From Verrucomicrobiota bacterium (GTDB lineage: Bacteria > Verrucomicrobiota > Verrucomicrobiia > Limisphaerales > UBA11358), in contig JAMFSG010000211.1 in assembly GCA_026225155.1 (NCBI GenBank), positions 1-11,788 of the forward strand: a stretch of DNA of 11,788 bases, in the 5' to 3' direction. Below, in pieces: positions 1 to 6,531 of this stretch (position 1 is the first letter of the stretch; every line of letters starts with the position of its first letter). The notes beneath the pieces are model-generated. The model did not search any database, was not told the DNA's origin, and saw only the letters and a program-made list of their open reading frames with translations. A program made the translations under genes and the position numbers.

Positions 1-1179
1 ATCACCATACCCATCAGCGGAGTGGATGCGGATTCCCGCTCGCAACTGGAATACTCGCTGTCCTTTGCGTCCGAAGACATCGTGTCCTATAAAATCAACG
101 AGGACAATTCGCTCATCGAGGTTGAAGTTTCCACGGAAGCCGCGCGCGAATCCGTATCTCAAAAAGTTCAGGAACTGGTCAAGCGTTACCAGCAACGGGA
201 ATTTGGATTGGCCAACACCGTCGAGTTCAAATCCGAACGCGAGCTGCCGGTGATTGACGCGTGGTCGGAATTGCTCGAGCGCAAATGGGTGACGCCGGTC
301 GGTCAGGGACATGTGATCTTGCGCGGCCCAGCGGCGCAGCTATTGAGTTTGATTGATGCCAAGGTCAACGCCTTTGCCCGCACTTTTCAGGCGGAGCGCG
401 AATTTTATCCGGCGACTATTCTTTGCAAGACGCTCGACCGCATCCATCACTTCACTTCTTTTCCCGAGCACATTGATTTTGTTTCGCATCTCAAAGGTGA
501 TCTGGACGTGCTAAACAAATTCTCCAACGAGTGCCGTGAACAAGGATGGTCGCCCGCGCGGCATGAAGGCCGCATGGGGGAAAATGATTTCGCCATCTGC
601 CCTTCCTGTTGCTACCACTGCTACGAAGGAATGGAAAACTGGCAGCTTGAAGGTTCAGGTCGTTGCACGACGATGGCCGTCGCCTGCCACCGATATGAAG
701 GAGCCAATCATCGAACCATGACCCGGTTGCGGGCATTTACGCAACGTGATGTGGTGTGGGTCGGTCATCCGCGTTTTGTCATGGAAGGCCGCGCCAAAGC
801 CGAAGAACAAATTGTGCAGTGGGCCAAAGAATGGGAAGTGGTCGGCACTTTTGAAACGGCCAACGACATGTTTTTCACACAGGATTATGCCGTCAAAGCT
901 TCGTTCCAACGGCAACAGCAGGCGAAGAAAGAATTGCGCCTATTGATCCCGTTCGAGAAACAATCCATCAGCGTTTTTTCCTCCAACTTTCACGCCATGA
1001 CTTTTGGCAAAGCATTCAACATCACCCAAGCCGGGCGACCGGCGACCAGCGCTTGCGTTGGCTGGGGTTATGAGCGCTGGGTTTTTGCGATCTTCAGCCA
1101 ATTCGGCTTGGACTGGGAAAAATGGCCGGTCCGTTTGCGCGAAGAATTCGCCGCGCATTTGAAGGTCAGCATCGTGTGA
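1..1179 (+). CDS. Amino acid:[carrier protein] ligase-like protein (class II aminoacyl-tRNA synthetase homologue), 5' end possibly outside window
   Basis: Residues are numbered from the GTG at position 22, the first start codon in the window; the frame is open to base 1, so the true start may lie further left. The protein resembles the truncated seryl-tRNA synthetase homologues that adenylate a small amino acid and load it on the phosphopantetheine arm of a carrier protein instead of a tRNA. Landmarks: a TSFPEHIDFVSHL segment (145-157), CCYHCYEG (196-203), CHRYEG (222-227), a motif-2-like FTQRDVVWVG (239-248), LLIPFE (307-312), and a motif-3-like ACVGWGYERWVFA (344-356). By family alignment the zinc ligands would be Cys197, Glu226 and Cys345, all present. 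About 75 N-terminal residues precede the ligase core and have no match I recognise. No tRNA-binding coiled coil is evident. The GNAT gene follows after 2 bases, implying co-translation. A carrier-protein gene is expected nearby but is not in the window. The substrate amino acid cannot be read from sequence. Confidence 0.85.
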   Translation: MTIPISGVDADSRSQLEYSLSFASEDIVSYKINEDNSLIEVEVSTEAARESVSQKVQELVKRYQQREFGLANTVEFKSERELPVIDAWSELLERKWVTPVGQGHVILRGPAAQLLSLIDAKVNAFARTFQAEREFYPATILCKTLDRIHHFTSFPEHIDFVSHLKGDLDVLNKFSNECREQGWSPARHEGRMGENDFAICPSCCYHCYEGMENWQLEGSGRCTTMAVACHRYEGANHRTMTRLRAFTQRDVVWVGHPRFVMEGRAKAEEQIVQWAKEWEVVGTFETANDMFFTQDYAVKASFQRQQQAKKELRLLIPFEKQSISVFSSNFHAMTFGKAFNITQAGRPATSACVGWGYERWVFAIFSQFGLDWEKWPVRLREEFAAHLKVSIV

Positions 1180-1181
1180 TC

Positions 1182-1685
1182 ATGACGACAATTGAAGAAC
1201 TGACCCAACCGCATTTTGATCTCGTGGCCGGCTGGCTTTCCAACCGCGAAATCAACCGTTGGTTGACTGCGGAATGGCGCGACAAAGTGGCGACGGCAGT
1301 TCTGATGGCAGTGATGCTCCGCAACAAAAAAAACCGCGTATTTCTGGTGCGTTGGAATGACCAGCCGGTCGGATTGACGGCGCTGGCGGATATTGATATC
1401 GCGGACGCAACGGCGATGGTCTGGTATTTTTTGGGTGATTCGACGCTGGCCGGAAAAGGAATTGTTTCCAGCGCCGTGACACAAATGGCTAAAAAATGTT
1501 TTCAAGAGTTGAAACTGAAATCGCTTTATGCCTGGGCAATGGCAGACAACCTCGCTTCCGCCAGAGTATTGCAGAAGGCGGGTTTTCAGAAGGCTGGGAA
1601 ATTGCGACAGGCAGCCTGCTCGAACGGCGAACAGGTTGACCGGATTTATTTCGATTTATTGGCGAGCGAAGTCCCCGCAGCCTGA
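1182..1685 (+). CDS. GNAT family N-acetyltransferase
   Basis: This 167-residue protein is the usual length for a single-domain GNAT. It carries the acetyl-CoA pyrophosphate loop as GKGI (91-94) after a beta-strand WYFLGD (81-86), and the helix-3/4 region ADNLASARVLQKAGF (121-135), which is characteristic of RimJ/RimL-like and sugar N-acetyltransferase GNATs. The ATG at 1182 is chosen because it falls 2 bases after the upstream stop. The same frame has an ATG at 1122, but that would add 20 arginine-rich residues overlapping the ligase gene and matches no GNAT N-terminus. No signal peptide is visible, so it is cytoplasmic. Tight linkage with the carrier-protein ligase suggests both act on one pathway, for example acylation of an amino sugar or of a carrier-bound amino acid. 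The acceptor cannot be told from the sequence. Confidence 0.88.
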   Translation: MTTIEELTQPHFDLVAGWLSNREINRWLTAEWRDKVATAVLMAVMLRNKKNRVFLVRWNDQPVGLTALADIDIADATAMVWYFLGDSTLAGKGIVSSAVTQMAKKCFQELKLKSLYAWAMADNLASARVLQKAGFQKAGKLRQAACSNGEQVDRIYFDLLASEVPAA

Positions 1686-1725
1686 TCCAGCGCGCCTTTG
1701 TTTTACAAACGGTCTCGCCGCAAGC

Positions 1726-3501
1726 ATGAAAGTTTTTTTCCACACCGCACCCTCCCCGGCCATTCCTCATTTTCAACATCTGGCAGAGTGTGTTGGAGTT
1801 GTTTGTGAAACGGCGGATGTGGCGAATGCGGGCTTGTTGGATTTAGTGACGCGGGAAATAACAACGCAGGGAAAGTCAGCCATCGCGTTGGATGTTGATA
1901 GTCTGAAGAATCAAAATAATCAGGAACAACTCGCACAATTAGTCGCTCAACTTGGTGAATGCGACACGGCAGTATTGCTGCTGGTATCCGAGCTTGGCGA
2001 AGCTACCGATCGGTTTTTGAAAGTGCTGACAAATAATTCTGTTCAAGGAATGAAATCAGCCGGACGTGCCAGCCACTTAAATTTTCCGAAAGATTCGGGA
2101 GCGTTGAGCGAAGAACTGGCATCTTATTCTTTTCCGCGCGAGCCGGATGAAACCTTTGGCCTGAACATTTCTTCTGCGGCGAACGCGGACGAAATCATGC
2201 GGCTGGACCAAGCTTCCACATTTGTGCGGGTGAAAGTTGGCAAAGCAAATATTTTTGTCTGGGCCACGAAGTCGGTTTTTGATGTCCGAAAACTTTTGGC
2301 GGCGGAAAAAGAATTTGAACTGGCGGCGGATAAATATATTCCCGCCATCATCTTTTTGCGGTTCGCCTTTGGCGATCAATGCTGGCGCAATCCAAATCCC
2401 GGTGCCGGCATCGTCATTGACGATCCGCTGTTAAAAAATAATTACGGTTTCATTGATTTCCCCCGGTTGCTCACGTCTGCCCGCCAGCACAATTATCATG
2501 TCACTCTGGCCTTCATTCCGTGGAATCATCGGCGCAGCCGCGCCAGCAACACGCGGATGTTTCTCGATCACGCCGATTGCTTCGGCGTTTGCATCCACGG
2601 ATGCGATCATACGAAAAGAGAATTCGGCTCGGCTGACTATGAAGATTTATTGAGCCGCAATTTTGTGGCGCGCCAGCGCATGGAACAGCACCACGAACAA
2701 ACCGGCTTGGTGAGCGAACCGTTGATGGTCTGTCCGCAGGAACAATATTCCGTGGAAGCCATGCGGGCTTTTGCCGACAGCCGGCAATTTGCTGGCGTTG
2801 TTTGCACCGCGTGCATGCCGCGAAATTTGACGGCTCCCAGCATCTGCGGTGCGGACTTGCTGCTGGCCGCCCAAGATTCATTTTTCGGCATTCCGGTTTT
2901 CAAACGGCACTATTGGAGCGAAATATCGGTTTTCGCGATGGCGTTGTTTCTCGGCAAACCCGCCATTTTGGTCGAACATCATGAATTTTTTCGCAACGGC
3001 CCCGGCGGCACGGAAATTTTTGCTGCGGGATTATCGCAAATTCATCCCGCCATCAAATGGGGTTCGCTGGCGGAAACCGTTGCGCGCACGCATTCACGCC
3101 GCCGGCTCGCGGCGGATTCCTGGGAAGTGCGTTTTTTCACCGATGATTTTAAGCTGGAACATTCAGGCGAAACGCCGGCCGAATACCGGTTAGTCCGAAG
3201 AATTCCTGCGACCACATTGATCCGTCACGTGACGGTGAACGGAGTTGAAATTCCATTCGTGCATCAAGGCGACAAAGTCACTTTTAATTTTCAGGCGAAC
3301 GTCCGCCAAGTTTATCAAGTCCATGTCGAAGTAACTCCCATCCAGCCGGAGAAAAAATATTCGGCGGGAATCAAATATCGGGCGTCCGTGTCCTTCCGTC
3401 GCGCCTTGTCAGAATTCAGGGATAATTTTATCGCGCGCAATGATTTTATTTTGCGCATCGCGCAAGGGCTGGCAAAAAAAATGAAACAAACGAGCGGTTA
3501 A
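1726..3501 (+). CDS. Large protein with a NodB-like polysaccharide deacetylase core
   Basis: This 591-residue protein has a central region (about 225-440) with features of the NodB/carbohydrate esterase 4 fold. A strand ending in an Asp pair, VIDDPLL (230-236), matches the metal-binding TFDDG position. HGCDH (291-295) fits the metal-binding HxxxH pattern. MVCPQEQYS (334-342) sits where the family has its RxP-type catalytic-site loop. The first 200 residues look like an unrelated alpha/beta domain that I do not recognise. Residues 465-540 are strand-rich (EVRFF, VTVNGVEIPF, VTFNFQANV, VYQVHVEV) and resemble an Ig-like beta-sandwich. The tail is basic. The ATG at 1726 gives a 40-base gap to the GNAT gene; the frame is open further upstream but that stretch overlaps the GNAT and has no protein character. 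No signal peptide is seen, so a cytoplasmic or envelope-associated role is open. Deacetylation of an N-acetylated sugar is an inference. Confidence 0.72.
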   Translation: MKVFFHTAPSPAIPHFQHLAECVGVVCETADVANAGLLDLVTREITTQGKSAIALDVDSLKNQNNQEQLAQLVAQLGECDTAVLLLVSELGEATDRFLKVLTNNSVQGMKSAGRASHLNFPKDSGALSEELASYSFPREPDETFGLNISSAANADEIMRLDQASTFVRVKVGKANIFVWATKSVFDVRKLLAAEKEFELAADKYIPAIIFLRFAFGDQCWRNPNPGAGIVIDDPLLKNNYGFIDFPRLLTSARQHNYHVTLAFIPWNHRRSRASNTRMFLDHADCFGVCIHGCDHTKREFGSADYEDLLSRNFVARQRMEQHHEQTGLVSEPLMVCPQEQYSVEAMRAFADSRQFAGVVCTACMPRNLTAPSICGADLLLAAQDSFFGIPVFKRHYWSEISVFAMALFLGKPAILVEHHEFFRNGPGGTEIFAAGLSQIHPAIKWGSLAETVARTHSRRRLAADSWEVRFFTDDFKLEHSGETPAEYRLVRRIPATTLIRHVTVNGVEIPFVHQGDKVTFNFQANVRQVYQVHVEVTPIQPEKKYSAGIKYRASVSFRRALSEFRDNFIARNDFILRIAQGLAKKMKQTSG

Positions 3502-3543
3502 AGATCGCGTTGCATTTCATGCTTCCGAACTCAAAGTAAAAAT

Positions 3544-5415
3544 ATGTGCGGCATTTGCGGCCAAGTTAAAATCGCGTCAGACGAACCGGTGGATCAGGAA
3601 ACGATCCGCCGCATGTCGCGCACGATGTTTCATCGCGGCCCGGACGATGAAGGTTATTTTTTCGATAAATCGCTCGGCTTTGGTTTCCGCCGACTTTCGA
3701 TCATTGATCTTTCCGGCGGCCATCAGCCAATGTCCGACGCGGACGAAAGTGTTTGGGTCGTTTTCAACGGCGAGATTTACAACTACAAAGAACTGCGCGC
3801 GGAACTCGAAGGCCGCGGCCATAAATTCCGCACCAGCTCGGACACGGAAGTCATCATCCACGGTTACAAACAATGGGGCGCGGATGTTTTTAATCATCTC
3901 AACGGCATGTTCGGCGTTGGGATTTGGGATGTGAAAAAACGGCGGCTCATCGTCGCGCGTGATCCGATGGGCATCAAGTTGATCTATTATAAAATCGCCG
4001 ATGGAAAATTAAGTTTCGGTTCCGAAATCCGGCCGGTGCTCGCGGCGGAAAATAATTCCAAGCCGGAAGTGAATGCCGGCGCGTTGAATTTGTTTTTGCG
4101 TTTCCGTTACACGCCATCGCCGCTGACAATTTTTGAAGGTGTCAAAAAACTCGCGCCCGGCACGATGCTCATCGTCGAGAACGGAAAAGTCAGCGAGCAA
4201 CGTTGGTATAATTTTACGCCGCAACCGTTCGCCGAAAAAATTTCAGAAAAAGACGCAACGGAACAACTGCTGGAATTATATCGCGGCGCGGTGAAACGGC
4301 ATTTGCTGGCCGACGTGCCGGTCGGGATTTTGTTGAGCGGCGGACTCGATTCAGGATTGCTGCTCGCATTGATGAACGAGCATGGCCGCGACTGGCCGGC
4401 TTACACGATCGGCTACGGAAAAAGTTACGCGGACGATGAATTGGTGGACGCGGCGGAAACGGCTTCGCTCTTGTGCGCGCAACATCATCAAGTGCGGATT
4501 GACCAGGAAGAATTTGAAAAATCGCTGCCGAACATCGTGCGATTTTTGGAAGAGCCTGTCGCAGCTTCGTCCATCGTGCCGATGTATTTTGTCTGCCAGC
4601 GCGCGCGGCAGGACGTGAAAGTTGCGTTGATCGGGCAAGGGCCGGATGAATTATTCGGTGGCTACAAACGGCATCTCGGCGTTCGTTACGGCGATTTTTG
4701 GCGTAAGTTGCCGAAGGGAATTCAATCGGCAACGGCAAAAATGATTTCCAAATTGCCGCGCAACGAAACATTGAAACGCGGTGTGCAATCGCTCGGCGAG
4801 GAGGATCGGTTGTTGCGCTATCAAGATGTTTTCTCGCTCGTGCCGGGCGACACGGTGAACGGATTGTTCCGCGATCCGGGTGATCAATTTCCCAGCCTCG
4901 CCGGAATTTTCAAACCGTTATTGCCGCAGATGGAAAATCTGGACGAACTCGGCGGCTTCCAGCTTTTGGAAATCCGTTCGTCGTTGCCGGACGAACTGTT
5001 GATGTATGCGGACAAACTTTCGATGGCGCACAGTCTCGAAGCGCGCGTGCCGTATCTCGATCGCACCGTCGTTGAATACGCGCAACGTTTGGACGCGAGT
5101 TTCAAAGTGCGGCGCGGCGAACGCAAATGGCTGCATCGTCGCGTCTGCGAAAAATTTCTGCCACGCCAGATTTTGAAACGCAAAAAACGCGGCTTCGGCG
5201 TGAACGTGGTGGACGACTGGTTCAACGGTTCGGCGAAGGGAAATATTTCCGACGCGTTGCAGGACAAAAGTTCTTTGATCTTTAATTATCTAAATCCAGT
5301 GCCGGTGAAAAAATTACTGGATGACCATCAATCGCAGCGGCAGGACAATCACAAACTGTTGTTCAGTCTCGTGATGTTCGAGCAATGGTTGCGCGGCGTG
5401 CGGTCGCAGGGCTGA
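3544..5415 (+). CDS. asnB: Asparagine synthase (glutamine-hydrolysing)-type amidotransferase
   Basis: This 623-residue, two-domain protein transfers ammonia from glutamine to an ATP-activated carboxylate. The N-terminal class II glutaminase is intact: Cys2 in the MCGICG start is the nucleophile once Met is removed, RRLSIID is at 49-55, NGEIYN at 75-80 and SSDTEV at 98-103. The synthetase domain has the pyrophosphate loop LLSGGLDS (263-270), GQGPDELFGGY (364-374) and the EARVPYLDR segment (499-507). The ATG at 3544 is fixed by the need for Cys at position 2. In polysaccharide clusters homologues are often annotated as asparagine synthases but can amidate sugar acids; WbpS-type enzymes of O-antigen clusters are the precedent. 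Here neighbours on both sides are glycan genes, so uronic-acid amidation is as likely as free asparagine synthesis. The FemAB-like gene follows after 6 bases. The family call is firm; the substrate is not. Confidence 0.95.
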   Translation: MCGICGQVKIASDEPVDQETIRRMSRTMFHRGPDDEGYFFDKSLGFGFRRLSIIDLSGGHQPMSDADESVWVVFNGEIYNYKELRAELEGRGHKFRTSSDTEVIIHGYKQWGADVFNHLNGMFGVGIWDVKKRRLIVARDPMGIKLIYYKIADGKLSFGSEIRPVLAAENNSKPEVNAGALNLFLRFRYTPSPLTIFEGVKKLAPGTMLIVENGKVSEQRWYNFTPQPFAEKISEKDATEQLLELYRGAVKRHLLADVPVGILLSGGLDSGLLLALMNEHGRDWPAYTIGYGKSYADDELVDAAETASLLCAQHHQVRIDQEEFEKSLPNIVRFLEEPVAASSIVPMYFVCQRARQDVKVALIGQGPDELFGGYKRHLGVRYGDFWRKLPKGIQSATAKMISKLPRNETLKRGVQSLGEEDRLLRYQDVFSLVPGDTVNGLFRDPGDQFPSLAGIFKPLLPQMENLDELGGFQLLEIRSSLPDELLMYADKLSMAHSLEARVPYLDRTVVEYAQRLDASFKVRRGERKWLHRRVCEKFLPRQILKRKKRGFGVNVVDDWFNGSAKGNISDALQDKSSLIFNYLNPVPVKKLLDDHQSQRQDNHKLLFSLVMFEQWLRGVRSQG

Positions 5416-5421
5416 TTTTTT

Positions 5422-6378
5422 ATGGCTGTAAATTTCGTGGAAACCCGGGTGAACGGGAAAAATACTCTCGTGCCGTCGGCGGAAATCGAAGAACGCACGG
5501 TGATCGTCAAAGGGCGGGGCTTCAAAATCGCTTCGGTTCGCGACGAAGACGTGACCGAGGGCGAATTGGTAAAAAATCCGGAAACTTTTATTGCCGCGTT
5601 GAAACAAAGCGGATTGAAAGCGGACGTCCTGACTTTTTTTCAACGGCCGCCGGATTTACAACCGAAGTTCGCGCAGCATTTCGAACTGGAAAATTACGCC
5701 GCCGTTCCGGTCACGACCTTTGAGGCGTGGTGGGAAAAATTGCCGCAGGAAGCGCGGAAGAATACGCGTCGCGCCGCCAAACGCGGCGTGGAAGTGAAGG
5801 TCGCTATTTTCGATGACGAACTCGCGCGCGGCATCCATAAAATCTGCAATGAAACGCCGGTGCGGCAGGGACGTCCATTCTGGCATTACGGGAAAAGTTT
5901 TGAACAGATAAAAATCGAACATGCGACGTATGTGGAACGCAGCGATTTCATCGCCGCCTATTTCGAGGGCGAACTCATCGGTTTCATCAAGATGGTTTAT
6001 GTGGACCGGCTGGCTTCGATCATGGCCATCCTCGCGTTGAATTCGCATTACGACAAACGCCCGATGAATGCTTTGTTGTCCAAGGCGATGGAAGTTTGCG
6101 CGCAAAAAGGCGTCGGCTATTTCGTCTATGGCAATTATATCTACGGCAATAAAAAAGACAGTTCGCTCGTGGAATTCAAACGGCGCAACGGTTTTGAGCA
6201 GATTGATTTTCCGCGCTATTACATTCCGCTGACGCTGAAGGGAAAAATTTACGTCGGCCTCAAACTTTATCGCGGTGCCGTCGGTTTGCTGCCCGCGCCG
6301 GTCTTGAATTTGCTCCTGAAAATCCGCAGCCGTCTGCACGGTGCCGAAAAAAAACCGGCGGCGGCGAAGGAAGATTGA
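5422..6378 (+). CDS. FemAB-like / GNAT-fold acyltransferase
   Basis: This 318-residue protein contains a GNAT-fold transferase of the FemAB-like type. The helix ARKNTRRAAKRGVEVKVA (111-128) is the hallmark of this group, in which a K/R-N-x-R-R-x-x-K-x-G-V run precedes the second half of the fold. It is followed by strands FIAAYFEGELIGFIKMVY (176-193), an acyl-donor region ALNSHYDKRPMNALLSKAM (205-223) and VEFKRRNGFEQ (250-260), the usual C-terminal GNAT strand-helix turn. FemAB relatives transfer aminoacyl groups, mostly from aminoacyl-tRNA, to peptidoglycan or glycan precursors; GNAT-type relatives transfer acetyl groups. The C-terminus is basic and contains a hydrophobic patch (284-300), perhaps for membrane contact. 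The start is 6 bases after the asnB-like stop, implying one transcript. With a carrier-protein ligase in the same cluster, a transfer of an activated amino acid to a sugar is a reasonable hypothesis. The donor is unproven. Confidence 0.75.
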   Translation: MAVNFVETRVNGKNTLVPSAEIEERTVIVKGRGFKIASVRDEDVTEGELVKNPETFIAALKQSGLKADVLTFFQRPPDLQPKFAQHFELENYAAVPVTTFEAWWEKLPQEARKNTRRAAKRGVEVKVAIFDDELARGIHKICNETPVRQGRPFWHYGKSFEQIKIEHATYVERSDFIAAYFEGELIGFIKMVYVDRLASIMAILALNSHYDKRPMNALLSKAMEVCAQKGVGYFVYGNYIYGNKKDSSLVEFKRRNGFEQIDFPRYYIPLTLKGKIYVGLKLYRGAVGLLPAPVLNLLLKIRSRLHGAEKKPAAAKED

Positions 6379-6431
6379 GCGGCAATAAACTTTACCTTTG
6401 GGAAAACTGATTTAATTTTTCATGCCTTGTC

Positions 6432-6506
6432 GCCGGTGTAGCTTAACGCTAGAGCAGCCAAATTGTATTTGGCAGATGGAGTGTTCAATTCCTCCCGCCG
6501 GCTCCA
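6432..6506 (+). tRNA. tRNA-Thr(UGU)-like gene with structural defects (possible tRNA pseudogene)
   Basis: A cloverleaf can be drawn by eye. The acceptor stem pairs GCCGGTG (6432-6438) with CGCCGGC (6496-6502) over seven pairs with one G-U. T73 and an encoded CCA (6504-6506) follow. The D-stem is GCTT/GAGC, and the anticodon stem GCCAA/TTGGC (6457-6461/6469-6473) is perfect. The loop ATTGTAT places anticodon TGT at 6464-6466, which reads ACA (Thr). The overall form matches bacterial tRNA-Thr(UGU). Two defects stand out. The D-loop AACGCTA has C where invariant G19 should be, which removes the G19-C56 tertiary pair. The T-arm only forms as GGAG/CTCC plus G-C if T6482 is bulged out. Position 32/38 is also A/T. 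A TTTAAT box at 6411-6416 could serve as a -10 element, but no good -35 is seen. It may be a decayed gene or a tolerated variant. Confidence 0.72.
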
Positions 6507-6531
6507 CTTTTCCCATCGCCCCCTGATTTTC

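Noticed and set aside
1122..1181. Upstream ATG extension of the GNAT gene
   Set aside because: It adds 20 arginine-rich residues that overlap the ligase gene in another frame; the ATG at 1182 directly follows the ligase stop and gives a normal GNAT length.
1528..1725. Upstream extension of the deacetylase-like gene
   Set aside because: The extended part lies mostly over the GNAT gene in another frame and reads as Arg/Pro-rich non-protein sequence; ATG at 1726 starts a natural beta-strand.
5656..6339. Long minus-strand open frame (227 codons) opposite the FemAB-like gene
   Set aside because: It lies wholly opposite a gene with clear family motifs, its translation has no recognisable motif, and long antisense frames are common opposite genes with this codon bias. 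Similar cases at 4214-4771, 8621-9280 and 9285-9905 were rejected for the same reason.
6379..6431. Promoter for the tRNA-like gene
   Set aside because: A TTTAAT box at 6411-6416 is suitably placed as a -10, but the only -35-like hexamer (TTTACC at 6391) is too close, so it is not listed as a separate feature.
6463..6531. Upstream extension of the second asparagine synthase-like gene into the tRNA
   Set aside because: The first 23 codons are the tRNA and its 3' flank; the family N-terminus begins exactly at 6532.
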